This document shows positions 1 to 9,859 of a stretch of 64,000 nucleotides of DNA, piece after piece. This stretch comes from Arsenophonus sp052174135 (GTDB lineage: Bacteria > Pseudomonadota > Gammaproteobacteria > Enterobacterales > Enterobacteriaceae): positions 496,001 through 560,000 of the forward strand of contig JBQMRZ010000027.1 in NCBI GenBank assembly GCA_052174135.1. The letters run 5' to 3'. Position 1 is the first letter of the stretch. Every line of letters begins with the position of its first letter. The notes beneath the pieces are model-generated. The model had not been told where the DNA came from. It ran no database searches and saw only the letters and a list, made by a program, of their open reading frames with translations. Both the position numbers and the translations under genes were made by a program.

Positions 1-833
1 GACCTATGGTTACTATCTTAGTTGGAAAAGCTTTAGGATATATAGGGGAAAAGCATATTAATGTAGCGACATTGATTGAATTTATTCATACCGCGACATT
101 ATTACATGATGATGTTGTTGATAAGTCTGTTTTACGACGCGGCAAAAAAACAGCAAATACTGTTTTTGGTAATGCTGCTAGTGTGTTAGTAGGAGACTTT
201 ATTTATACTCGATCATTTCAAATGATGACAGAACTTAATTCTATGCCTATTTTAAAGTTAATGTCTGATGCAACAAATATTATTGCAGAAGGTGAAATAT
301 TACAATTAATTAATTGTAATAATCCAAATATTAGTGAAAGTACTTATATGGAAATAATATACAATAAAACTGCACGATTATTTGAAGCTGCAACACATGC
401 ATCAGCAATTGTATCAGGAGCTAATGAAACGCAACAACAAGCATTACGAGATTATGGTCGTTATCTTGGTACTGCCTTTCAGCTTATTAATGATCTCCTT
501 GATTATGATGAAAATAACAATGCTATTGGTAAAAATATTGGCGATGATTTAGATGAAGGAAAATTAACACTACCTTTGCTTCATGCCATGAAAAAAGGTA
601 CTAAAGAAGAATCTGAACTTATTTTTAATTTAATAACAAAAGGTAATGGACGCCATTTACTCAATAGTATAATAGTTACTATGAAACGCTGTGGATCTTT
701 TGAGTATACCCATAGCCAAGCTAGAAAAGAAGCTAATAAAGCAATTAAAGCTCTCGATGTTTTACCTGATACATCTTATAAAGATGCTCTAATAAGTTTA
801 GCTTTTATTTCTACTCAGTATCCCCCTTCGTAA
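1..833 (+). CDS. ispB: Octaprenyl diphosphate synthase, 5' end cut by window edge
   Basis: Makes the octaprenyl side chain of ubiquinone and menaquinone by condensing isopentenyl diphosphate onto farnesyl diphosphate. The frame is open from the first base: a proline codon precedes the first methionine, matching the RPM of E. coli IspB near residue 50, so the true start lies outside the window. The first aspartate-rich motif, HDDVVD, is followed by RRGKK. The second reads NDLLD where E. coli has DDLLD, a substitution at a metal-binding position. The downstream GKNIGDDLDEGK block and the C-terminus (VLPDTSYKDALISLA) are conserved and end at the family's usual place. The gene converges on mdh with about 150 bases between them. 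Identity is secure; the effect of the Asp-to-Asn change is not known. Confidence 0.95.
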   Translation, partial: PMVTILVGKALGYIGEKHINVATLIEFIHTATLLHDDVVDKSVLRRGKKTANTVFGNAASVLVGDFIYTRSFQMMTELNSMPILKLMSDATNIIAEGEILQLINCNNPNISESTYMEIIYNKTARLFEAATHASAIVSGANETQQQALRDYGRYLGTAFQLINDLLDYDENNNAIGKNIGDDLDEGKLTLPLLHAMKKGTKEESELIFNLITKGNGRHLLNSIIVTMKRCGSFEYTHSQARKEANKAIKALDVLPDTSYKDALISLAFISTQYPPS

Positions 834-987
834 AATTTTTAAACTTTTTATTAATTATACCTTAATCGTTATTATAATTTTAATATAAATAACTATAAAA
901 AAAGAGGGCTCATCAGTTTACTAAAATTACGAATAAATTATAAAATTCATATTTATGTTTTTTATTTTACTTTAGATACTAAAAATA
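834..987. other. Short gap between convergent ispB and mdh
   Basis: AT-rich spacer between two converging genes. I see no clear GC-cored hairpin that would act as an intrinsic terminator for either gene. Confidence 0.5.
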
Positions 988-1926
988 TTAGTTTTTAATG
1001 AAATTTTCACCTAATTTAATATCCTCATTGAGTATATGTAATATACTTTTTAGTTTATTTTTTTCATATATATTCATGATATTAATGACTAATCTTTCTT
1101 CAATACCATTTTTACCTAAACGTATTTGCTGAGAAAAAAAACGAGTATATTTGCTATCACTTTCAACATATGCACATTCAATTATATTTTTTTTGCAATT
1201 TAAAGCTTGAACTAGTGATAAACTAAATCTAGCGGCAGCATGCCCCATAGAAAGTGTTGCCGAAGCACAACCTGCTTTCGCTTCAATAATTTCAGTACCA
1301 GCATTTTGGATGCGTTTAGTTAATTCTTCAGCTTCCTGCTCTGTAAAACTAACACCTGGAATTTGAGAAAGTAAGGGAAGAATAGTTAAAGTAGAGTGAC
1401 CTCCAATAACGATTACTTCAATTTCTTGTGAATTTTTACCTTTTAATTCAGCAACAAAAGTATTAGAACGAATAATATCTAATGTTGTTATGCCAAATAA
1501 TCGATTTTTATCATATACACCAGCTTTTTTTAATATTTTTGCTGCCATTGGAACCAAACTATTAACAGGATTTGTAATAATTCCAATTAAGGCCTTAGGA
1601 CAGAATTGAGCAATTTTTTCAATTAAATTTCTAATAATATTAGCATTTATACTAAATAAATCTGAGCGATCCATTCCTGACTTTCTACTAATACCTGCTG
1701 AAATTAATACTATATCAGCATTATCAAGTGAAGCTATCGGATCTTCACCAGAAAAACCAACTACTTTTATGTTTGTTGAAATATGATTTAAATCTTTAGC
1801 AATACCAGGAGTTATAGGAGCAATATCATGAAGAAAAAGCTCTGATCCTGATGGAAGATGGTTTTTAAGGAGAAGCGCGAGAACCTGACCAATAGAACCT
1901 GCTGCACCAAGAATAGCTAATTTCAT
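988..1926 (-). CDS. mdh: Malate dehydrogenase (NAD)
   Basis: Oxidises malate to oxaloacetate with NAD in the TCA cycle, in the cytoplasm. The 312-residue length equals that of E. coli Mdh. The N-terminal GAAGSIGQ nucleotide-binding loop is present. So are the substrate arginines in SRKSGMDRSDL (about 81 and 87), the Asp/Arg pair in TTLDIIRSN (about 150 and 153) and the catalytic histidine in GGHS (about 177). The start ATG is preceded by AGGAG at good spacing. One small difference is AGCASATL where E. coli has AGGGSATL. In E. coli the divergent neighbour is argR; here the upstream side is an empty 2.1-kb stretch where I cannot see argR. Confidence 0.97.
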   Translation of the reverse strand: MKLAILGAAGSIGQVLALLLKNHLPSGSELFLHDIAPITPGIAKDLNHISTNIKVVGFSGEDPIASLDNADIVLISAGISRKSGMDRSDLFSINANIIRNLIEKIAQFCPKALIGIITNPVNSLVPMAAKILKKAGVYDKNRLFGITTLDIIRSNTFVAELKGKNSQEIEVIVIGGHSTLTILPLLSQIPGVSFTEQEAEELTKRIQNAGTEIIEAKAGCASATLSMGHAAARFSLSLVQALNCKKNIIECAYVESDSKYTRFFSQQIRLGKNGIEERLVINIMNIYEKNKLKSILHILNEDIKLGENFIKN

Positions 1927-4075
1927 ACCGATACTCCTTTTATATTATTATATAATTGAGATGATTTATAAAATTTAAAATTTATTACATTTTTATTCAT
2001 AAAGCACTTTTTTATTAATTGGAAATTCATTCTTATTAACTAATAAATTTTATAAACTTTTCTTTCATTTTAAACAAAATAATAAATTAATAGAAAAATA
2101 CATTTTTTAATTTTTATCAAAAAATAAAATAATGTAAGAACATAATTAACTATTATTTTTTAAAAATTAATTATTTTAAACAAAAATATTATTAATTTTT
2201 ACAAAATTATATTGTAATTAAATTGCTCATTACATAAGAATTCACTTTCATAAAAAAATATTACTCTACTTAATATTTTTAAAAAAAATAATTTATATAT
2301 CTCTCTTTTTATAATAAAAGATATTAAATTAATTTAAAATTTATATTTAAAAATAATTAAATTATAAGATTTGATCATTATAACATCTTAAAATTAAAAA
2401 TAATTGTTAAAAAATAAAAAACACAAATAAATAAAAAATATTTTTAAATGTTGATTAAACCAAATTTAACATTTAAGTATAATATTAAAATTAAAATAAT
2501 TTATTACCTATCGACTATTCTAATTATTTTTATAATAATTAGTTTATTAAAGATTTTTAGATTAGATCTAACTATAGTAATTTAACCATTATTATTTCTA
2601 ATAATCTCGTCACTACATAGTAATTATTAGTTTATTAGATTTTTTAAAAACTTCATGAAAATATTTTAAATAATATAGTATTGATATTTTTATCTAAACT
2701 CTATGATTTTTAGGAGTTTTTTTAATAAATTTTATTAAATAATTTTAAATTTATTTGAATAAAAATTGAATAATAAAAATTATTACATTTTAATCAATTA
2801 GATATTTTAAAATAAATGACTATATTTTTTGTAAAAATAAACCAATTATTAATTTTAATTTAATTTCTTTAAATCTTCATAAAGAAGTATATAAAAAAAG
2901 ATAGAATTCCTCAAAAATCTCTATTAAATTAAATTAAATAATTAAATCATAAAATATTACGATAAACTTTTATCAAAAAAATATAATTTAATGAATATTA
3001 ATAAAATAAATTTTTTGAAACGAAAAACTTTTTTAACATTTAAAAAAAAAATCAAAATAAATTTGAAATTATATTAATAAATAATTAAAAACTACTTTAA
3101 ATACAAATAAAAAAACAACAATATATTACTTATTTTTTTATTAAGAAAATAATAAAATTATTACTTTTGATGAATTATTTAAAATAAAATACTAAATAAT
3201 TTATATCTTACTAATAGATCTATTAGGAACTCCATAAAATATGAATATAAATATTTTATTTAAATTGTTTTTTATTTATTGCTAAATCATACACATTGAT
3301 TAACTATTTAGTACCTTCACTGAAATAGATTTCATACAACTAAAAATATCCTTACAAATCGAAGTTAGATATGTTATGTATACTTTTACAATATAAGTTT
3401 ATAAAACAATGTTGTTATGTATATGTTTTTGTATATAAAAATCTCTTTTTACATATTTTATATATTTTATTAAACGTGATATTCTGAATAAATATATATT
3501 TAATGAATTAATAAAATTACAATAAATTTCTATCATTAAAAATAAATATAGATTCAAATTATTGCTAGAAACATTTTCTTACACTTTTATTATTATGTTA
3601 TATTACTTATATATTATCTAGATCAGATCTACATTAAATTTCTAACTAAAATATCAAGTTCTTTAATAAAAATTCGTTTTGAGAAGAATTTATTAAAAAT
3701 AACATTTATATTTATCTAAATACGTCAATTTAATATAAAAATAAATTATAGTTGTTATATAACACGCAATCTAATCGCCTTTTATTTTAAAACTGAATAG
3801 AAAACAATGAATCATTGTAATTGATTTAATTTAAATATCGTTAAAAACAACTAAATTAATTTATTTTTTTCGCTGAAATAAAATTCACATGATAAAAATT
3901 TAAAATTTTAAATTAATAGATAATATCCTTTATTATAAATAATAAAGCTAAATGATTTAATATTTTGTTAAATTTATTTTTATAATCAAATTTGATCTGA
4001 TAGTGAACTTTTCTTTCATTCACAACTGTAATAGCTTATAATAAATTTATTTGATTTTAAATGTACGGAGGTTTT
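1927..4075. other. 2.1-kb stretch without a recognisable gene
   Basis: Very AT-rich, with no open frame of useful length and stops in all frames. I looked for argR, which is divergent from mdh in E. coli, and did not find a convincing trace. A slightly less AT-rich patch near 3290-3400 could not be assigned. Confidence 0.5.
4037..4042 (+). promoter_or_regulatory. Possible -10 box for ppa
   Basis: A perfect TATAAT lies about 34 bases before the ppa start codon. The -35 region about 17 bases upstream (TTTCAT-like) is a poor match. In a genome this AT-rich a TATAAT alone is weak evidence. Confidence 0.3.
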
Positions 4076-4606
4076 ATGAATCTAAATAACGTTCCAGCAG
4101 GAAAAGAATTACCTGAAGATATATATGTTATTATAGAAATCTCAGCAAATGCTGATCCAATAAAATATGAAGTAGATAAAAAAACTGGAGCCATCTTTGT
4201 CGATCGTTTTATCTCTACTACTATGTTTTATCCCTGTAATTATGGTTATATTAATCGCACTTTATCCTTAGATAATGATCCTGTTGATGTTTTAGTCCCA
4301 ACACCTTACCCTGTACAACAGGGAACAATAATTCGTTGTCGTCCAATTGGTATGTTAAGAATGATTGATGAATCCGGTAAAGATACAAAATTAATTGCTG
4401 TTCCACATTCTAAATTAACTAAAGAATATAATCATATAAAAGATATAAATGATTTACCAGAATTATTACGTGATCAAATTAAACATTTTTTTGAGCATTA
4501 TAAAGATTTAGAAGAAGGTAAATGGGTAAAAGTTAAAAGTTGGGAAAATGCTGCCAAAGCAAAAGCTGAAATTCTTTCTTCTTTTGAAAGAGCAGTTAAA
4601 AAATAA
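4076..4606 (+). CDS. ppa: Inorganic pyrophosphatase
   Basis: Hydrolyses pyrophosphate to phosphate and so pulls biosynthetic reactions forward; a soluble, metal-dependent homohexamer in this family. I chose the ATG that gives MNLNNVPAGKELPED because GGAGG sits just upstream and the product is then 176 residues, the same as E. coli Ppa. Active-site blocks are intact: the ADPIKYE and VDRF regions, FYPCNYGYI, the DNDPVDVLV aspartates and the later KDTKLIAVPH. It stands alone with empty stretches on both sides and a likely terminator about 90 bases downstream, so it is probably monocistronic. Confidence 0.97.
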   Translation: MNLNNVPAGKELPEDIYVIIEISANADPIKYEVDKKTGAIFVDRFISTTMFYPCNYGYINRTLSLDNDPVDVLVPTPYPVQQGTIIRCRPIGMLRMIDESGKDTKLIAVPHSKLTKEYNHIKDINDLPELLRDQIKHFFEHYKDLEEGKWVKVKSWENAAKAKAEILSSFERAVKK

Positions 4607-4696
4607 CTATTATATAATTTAATTAAATTTTTTATTTTTTATTAAAAAAAATTTTATCCCTTAACTAATTATAACTTTAATTTTTCATAAATTAAA

Positions 4697-4722
4697 AAAT
4701 CTTCTTTAATATAAGAAGATTT
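4697..4722 (+). terminator. Likely terminator of ppa
   Basis: Ten-base perfect arms (AAATCTTCTT and its complement) around a 6-base loop, followed on the plus strand by TTAATTTTTATTATT. It lies about 90 bases after the ppa stop codon. The stem is AT-rich, as expected in this genome. Confidence 0.65.
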
Positions 4723-5679
4723 AATTTTTATTATTTATATATTGCATATTAATTTAAATAATAATTTAAATAATAAATTTTATAAAACGTTTATATTATT
4801 TTGTAACAAATATAAATAAAAAGAAAATTATATTTTCTATAAATTTATTTAAATTACCATAAATAATTATATACATAATTATAATTTAAACTAATAAAAC
4901 TATTTTATTATCTTAATGACTTTATAAAAAGATTTTCTAGATACAATTTTATCACCAAATAATAACATATTACTAATATAACAAAAAAAATAAACATCTA
5001 TATATTATTTTTAAACCAAAGAAAAACATTAGGTATATTTATTCTTAAAATAATTTAAAATTTATCAAAAACTTCTTAAATATTAAATTATAAAAAAAAA
5101 ATACAAAATATATTATTAATACTTTTAATGTTTTTTATTCTTAAGAATTCCTATGTAATGATTAAATAAATTATATCAATATTATTTAGGTGATTATTTA
5201 TTTAAATTTTTCACTAATTAATAACTAAGAGAAGGTTTCTTTCTATAATTTAATTGCCTTTAAATATTATTTCCTATTTATTAAATAATCTTATGCTCCT
5301 TAATATAAATAGTCACATTATTATTAACATTTTCTTGTATTAAGAATAAATTCTCAATTTAATAAAAACTATGAAAATAACTAGATAATAAAATTTATAC
5401 TTTTTAAAAAGACAAAATCTTGTTAAGATTAAATAAATTAACTTTTAATAAAATTAATTTATTTAAAATACAATTTAAAATTAACTTATATTATTTCAAT
5501 ATTTTTTAATTTTCTTTTTTTTAAAAAAATCTAGATAAAAAAGAATTTCTGATTTTAATAATATAAATTAATTAATATTTATATATTAATATATATTTTT
5601 AATTTTATATAAACTTATATTTAATACAATTTTATTGTATCTTATATGATTTATTATTTATAATATTGCTATTTATAAA

Positions 5680-5715
5680 AACTATTTCATAGTATGGATA
5701 TGCTATGAAATAGTT
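5680..5715. repeat. Hairpin, 16-bp stem with 4-base loop
   Basis: The arms AACTATTTCATAGTAT and ATGCTATGAAATAGTT pair throughout with a single G-T wobble, around the loop GGAT. It has more G and C than its surroundings and no adjacent gene. It may be the terminator of a lost gene. Confidence 0.5.
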
Positions 5716-6140
5716 AAATTATTAATTAATATTTAATAAATTAAACGTGTTGTTAAAAACACTATCTGTTTTATGTCGATATTAATCATTGGTAATATAT
5801 ATTACTCATAAATTTATTATTTATGGAAGCAATTATTAATATTATTAAACTCTAATATTACTCTTAATCTTTTTTATCAAATTAATTTGAAATTTTAATT
5901 TATATCAAAGAAAAACAACATTTTTATAATATTAAAGATATTAAATCTCTGTTTTATATAATCTTAAATCAATATTAAGATTGATATCTAAATATTCAAA
6001 TTTACTTAAAATTAAATAAATTAATATCAATAAAAATTTTTTATATTAAAATAACTCTTTAATTTTAGTTAAAACTTAATATTATTATTAATTTACATTA
6101 ATTATCATTGTACTATCTTAACATTATTTATATGTGTTTT

Positions 6141-6170
6141 TAACATTAACATTAACATTAACATTAACAT
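6141..6170. repeat. Tandem hexamer, five copies of TAACAT
   Basis: Five perfect head-to-tail copies of TAACAT in noncoding sequence. It looks like a slippage microsatellite with no visible role. Confidence 0.85.
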
Positions 6171-6462
6171 TTAAAATGTTATTGATATTATTTGATTATT
6201 GTTTATGATTTTTATCATTCTCCATTTTATCACTATAGCTTATTGAAACTTACAAAATATTTCATCATCTCTACTGTTTTATAAAATTTTAATGATTCTA
6301 TGTGATACTATGTATAAAAATTGTAAAAACAATCAGTGTTTATAACTTAATGTTTTATAAAAACACATAAACAAAGAATTTTAATTCAATTATCCTTAAA
6401 AATTAGATTAAAAATATTACTAAAATTAAAAAATAATATTAAGAGTTATTTTAATTAAATCA

Positions 6463-6503
6463 ATATTACTTGTAATAAAAATATTTTTTATTACAAGTAA
6501 TAT
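6463..6503 (-). terminator. Candidate terminator downstream of rplI
   Basis: Perfect 19-base arms (core ATTACTTGTAATAAAAA) around the 3-base loop TAT, 180 bases beyond the rplI stop on the minus strand. It is the first strong hairpin after the S6 operon. The tract after the stem is T-poor, so termination may rest on the long stem or need Rho. Confidence 0.45.
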
Positions 6504-6682
6504 AATAATAAAAATAACAATTACATATAAATATATAATTAATTATATTTAAATATTTTTATGCATTTAGATTATATTTCTTTATGAGTAATTTTACTAA
6601 TACTCAGTGAGTATAAAATATAATAATTTACTTTTATATAAATAATTGACATTAATAAAATTTCGTTTACAAGAATAAAAAA

Positions 6683-7132
6683 TTATTCAGCAATAATATT
6701 CACATTCAACTTTGCAACTACATCAGAATGTAGTTGCAAATGAACTTCATATTCACCAACAGTACGTAATACACGATTTGGTAACCGTACTTCACTTTTT
6801 ATAATTTTAATTCCAGCAGCAGTAACTGCTTTAACGATATCACGAGGTCCAATTGAACCAAACAATTTACCTTCATCACCAACTTTAGAAATTATTGTTA
6901 TTGTTGGTAGTGAATTAATTTTTTCAGCACGCTCTTTTTCAGTAATTAAGATATTAGTTAATTTAGCTTCTAATTCAATACGACGAGCTTCAAAAAAATC
7001 AATATTCTTTTTAGTTGCAGGAACAGCTTTTCCATATGGAACCAAATAGTTACGAGCATAACCACCTTTTACATCAACTTGATCACCAAAAATTCCTAAG
7101 TTTATTACTTTATCTAACAGAATAATTTGCAT
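6683..7132 (-). CDS. rplI: Ribosomal protein bL9
   Basis: Large-subunit protein bL9, which binds 23S rRNA near the L1 stalk. I start it at MQIILLDKVINLG, the usual bL9 N-terminus, giving 149 residues as in E. coli. An AAGGA lies about 8 bases upstream of that ATG; the frame is open further upstream but that extension matches nothing. The N-terminal domain motif GDQVDVKGGYARNYLVPYGKA is intact and is followed by the long helix and the C-terminal domain. It is the last gene of the rpsF-priB-rpsR-rplI operon, 46 bases after rpsR. Confidence 0.97.
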   Translation of the reverse strand: MQIILLDKVINLGIFGDQVDVKGGYARNYLVPYGKAVPATKKNIDFFEARRIELEAKLTNILITEKERAEKINSLPTITIISKVGDEGKLFGSIGPRDIVKAVTAAGIKIIKSEVRLPNRVLRTVGEYEVHLQLHSDVVAKLNVNIIAE

Positions 7133-7178
7133 CGTCATTATCCTTTTTTTTAAGTTATTAATAATACAAATATCACAA

Positions 7179-7406
7179 TTATTGATGACGATCGGTATAT
7201 GACAATAAAGATAAATAACGTGCACGCTTAATAGCTCGAGCGAGTTGTCGCTGATATTTTGCGCACGTACCAGTGATGCGTCCAGGTACAATTTTACCAC
7301 TTTCAGTAATATAACTTTTTAATGTTGCAATATCTTTATAATCAATCTCTTGAATGCCTTCCGCAGTAAAACGACAGAACTTACGACGACGGAAATAACG
7401 TGCCAT
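7179..7406 (-). CDS. rpsR: Ribosomal protein bS18
   Basis: Small-subunit protein that pairs with bS6 on the platform of the 30S subunit. The 75-residue length and the sequence from MARYFRRRKFCRF to the SYTDRHQ end match E. coli S18 closely. The basic stretch AKYQRQLARAIKRARYLSLL is intact. Two exchanges fall in the usually invariant VPSRITGTRAKY block, which here reads VPGRITGTCAKY. It starts 5 bases after priB, so translation is probably coupled. Confidence 0.97.
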   Translation of the reverse strand: MARYFRRRKFCRFTAEGIQEIDYKDIATLKSYITESGKIVPGRITGTCAKYQRQLARAIKRARYLSLLSYTDRHQ

Positions 7407-7411
7407 TTTAG

Positions 7412-7729
7412 TTAATCCCCAAAATCTATCAATTTAATTTGCTCAGCATGAAGCACTAAATTATTCAAACCATTAGCACCTCTATGACTGCTAATAAAAC
7501 CTACAATGGTAATTCTAGTGCCTATCATCACTCTATGAGTAAACTGTTGTAATTTTTGTCCACTAACAATGATAGCTATCCTACACCATACCTTTCGATT
7601 AAAACCAGCCTCTTGCTGTTGTGAGCGATGTTCAAGTATAAACTGACAGTGAGGAATTCCACCAGGACTATTTTTTATTATCGGCCTATTATAAATTTTT
7701 CCTGATAACTCCAATCTATTAATGTTCAT
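7412..7729 (-). CDS. priB: Primosomal replication protein N (PriB)
   Basis: Single-strand DNA-binding OB-fold dimer that joins PriA to DnaT when a stalled replication fork is restarted. It is 105 residues, against 104 in E. coli. The conserved core GIPHCQFILEHRS is present, as is the end LVLHAEQIKLIDFGD. Its place between rpsF and rpsR is typical of gamma- and betaproteobacteria and supports the call. The presence of priB suggests that PriA-dependent restart is kept; priA and dnaT are not in the window. Confidence 0.95.
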   Translation of the reverse strand: MNINRLELSGKIYNRPIIKNSPGGIPHCQFILEHRSQQQEAGFNRKVWCRIAIIVSGQKLQQFTHRVMIGTRITIVGFISSHRGANGLNNLVLHAEQIKLIDFGD

Positions 7730-7737
7730 AATTGAAA

Positions 7738-8130
7738 TTATTTTACAGAATCCTCAGTTTTTTCAATTTCTTCTAGATCTTCATCAGTCAAAACACGGTT
7801 ATAGCGATCATCTTTAACTTTAATCATCGGAGAATCTTCAGTAATAGCACGATCAACATGCATAATCATACTCCGTAGAATAGCATCATTGAAGCGAAAA
7901 TTTATTTCTAATTCATTAATTATTTTTAATGACACTTCAATATTCATTAGAACATAATGTGCTTTATGTAATTTATTAATTGGATAAGCTAATTGACGAC
8001 GCCCCCAATTTTCTAAACGATGAATTTGACCTTGCGATTTAATAATAGAACTACTATAACGCTCAATCATACCTAAAACTTGTTCGCTTTGGTCTGGATG
8101 AACCATAAAAATAACTTCATAATGACGCAT
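7738..8130 (-). CDS. rpsF: Ribosomal protein bS6
   Basis: Small-subunit protein that forms a heterodimer with bS18. I start it at MRHYEVIFMVHPDQSEQV, the family N-terminus, which has AGGAG upstream; the reading frame runs 17 codons further but that part is leader. The motif RLENWGRRQLAYPINKLHKA is intact. The acidic C-terminal tail (DEDLEEIEKTEDSVK) resembles the glutamate-rich tail that RimK extends in E. coli. It is the first gene of the S6 operon. Confidence 0.97.
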   Translation of the reverse strand: MRHYEVIFMVHPDQSEQVLGMIERYSSSIIKSQGQIHRLENWGRRQLAYPINKLHKAHYVLMNIEVSLKIINELEINFRFNDAILRSMIMHVDRAITEDSPMIKVKDDRYNRVLTDEDLEEIEKTEDSVK

Positions 8131-8185
8131 GAATTTTTCTCCTTTCGGATTAATCATCCTCCTGTTATCATGGTCAGCCATAGTG
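8131..8185 (-). promoter_or_regulatory. Possible S6:S18 autoregulatory leader
   Basis: The 5' leader of rpsF contains GGAGGATGATTAATCCGAAA just before the ribosome binding site, so the distal GGAG can pair with the run near CCG. In E. coli and many bacteria the S6:S18 complex binds a CCG-containing hairpin in this leader to repress its own operon. The resemblance here is by eye only. Confidence 0.3.
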
Positions 8186-8281
8186 TATGAAAGTAAGAAA
8201 CTTATTAGTTACGACTGAATAATCAGTTTTTAATTATATCTACTATTTAATTAAAATTCAAGCAATAGATTAAATAATTAA

Positions 8282-8322
8282 TTTTTTAATATTTAATTAT
8301 TAGATAATTAAATATTAAAAAA
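8282..8322. repeat. AT-only hairpin upstream of rpsF
   Basis: Perfect 19-base arms made only of A and T around the loop TAG. Chance pairing is likelier in such sequence, but a perfect 19-base arm is long. It may end an old upstream transcript. Confidence 0.4.
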
Positions 8323-8789
8323 AAATCATACTAATAATAATCGAATTAAATTATAGAAAATTTAAATATTTTAAGAAATTAAAACATCAAATATATTTGT
8401 TAGATTAATAAATTGACTCTATAGAATGTTTTATAATTCATGTTATATATAGTAATTTTGTTTTTCTAAAAAATATTTTTTTTATTTGATAAAATTTAAA
8501 TCGCGAAATATAAATTTCGTATGATTTTTTAAATAAATCAATATTTTTATCATACAATATTATTTGTATAATGAGATTATTTAAATATTTATTTATTGTT
8601 TAAAATAAATAAATATTTAAATATAAGCAATATTAGTATTATTTTTATCAATATTCATTATTATTGCACAGATATTTTTATAAAAAATTCTACATAAAAT
8701 ATAATTTTTATTTTAATCTTAATTTAATTAAAAGTTTATATTTCGTTAGTCTGTTTATAACACAACATATAAATAATATTATACTTTTT

Positions 8790-9412
8790 ATCTTTAATGT
8801 AAATTTCGTAAATCTATTGGAGTCACTTAATAAGTCCGTGTAAGTAATAAAATTAATTAGCATTAAACTAATAATTCAATAATATATCTTTGAATAATCA
8901 ATAATTATTAATTAAATTAAACTTAATTGTATTTTTTTTAAAATTAGGTATATTCAGTATCGAAGATTAAATCTAGATAAAATTACTTAATAAAAAATAA
9001 CTATCGATTGAAATCACATAGTTCTTTGAATGAACATGATATAAATAATATTAATCGGCAATATTAGTTATAAAACATTATTCTTCTAATTATTTCTTAA
9101 TATAAAAAAATAGTAATTTTGCCAAATTACAAATAATCTTTTTTTTAAAAATTTTGTTATTAAAATAATATTTCAAATAAATAAGTGTTTAATTAGTAAA
9201 TAAAAAATATTTAATAAAATAATAGTTCTTTGAAATAAAAACAATTTATTAGAATTTTTAATCATTAATGGATAAATTCTTTTATCTTCCTTCCTCCCCA
9301 ACCAATCGTTAATAAAATCATCAAAATATAATATTACTTTCATGTAGTAGATGATTTTCATTTGAAATACTAATAATTTAGATGAAATGCTTATTCTTAA
9401 TTTAATTAACAT
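8790..9412 (-). pseudogene. rlmB: Ghost of 23S rRNA ribose methyltransferase RlmB
   Basis: In E. coli rlmB directly follows rnr on the same strand, and this stretch lies there. The minus strand encodes GRKEDKRIYPLM at 9263-9298, which matches GREDKRLLPLI of RlmB, with IIYYMKVIL before it resembling the MIYGIHAVQALL start. Weak traces follow in order: NLAKLL near 9130 (compare HNLGACL) and LLTRTY near 8840 (compare RLTREH). Stops and frameshifts are everywhere, so this is dead. RlmB methylates G2251 of 23S rRNA in E. coli, a non-essential modification. Only the first block is strong; the call also rests on synteny and strand. Confidence 0.6.
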
Positions 9413-9859
9413 AACAAACGTTGAAAAAGTTTAATGGATTAATTTAATAAGTATTTTTTAACTAAAATAAAATCAATTTTTTTGAGATATCATTAAAGTA
9501 AGCAGATTTATTTTTTAAGATGATATTCCATAAAAAATCCTTTTCCATCAATCTACCCAAATTAAAAATTAGCTTATTGAATAATAAAATAAAACTATTA
9601 AGATTATTAGATAATCAATAATGAACTCTTATTTTTATATTCTATTAGATTATAAATTTGTTTTAAATATGAAATTCGTCACTCCAATAATACATATGTT
9701 ATATGAATACCATAATATTTCATAAATAATTTATTAAGATATTTAATGGGTATTAAAAATCAACCACTATTGATGAAATCATCAATAAAAATAACTAATA
9801 TTTTATGTTTTTTTTACTTTTAATTTTATAGAATTTTTCTTAAAAAAAACTTTTATTAA
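9413..9859. other. Spacer between rnr and the rlmB ghost
   Basis: AT-rich with no recognisable coding sequence. E. coli has only a short gap here, so this spacer may include part of the eroded rlmB start. Confidence 0.4.

Larger units (their letters stand above)
4723..6462. other. 1.7-kb stretch without a recognisable gene
   Basis: AT-rich and stop-filled. It holds a 16-base-pair hairpin at 5680-5715 and a short hexamer repeat at 6141-6170. In E. coli ytfB, fklB and cycA lie on this side of rplI; I found no convincing trace of them. Confidence 0.45.

Noticed and set aside
9173..9412. A 79-codon frame that could be called a new small protein.
   Set aside because: It carries an RlmB motif in the syntenic place and has no ribosome binding site, so it is a pseudogene fragment.
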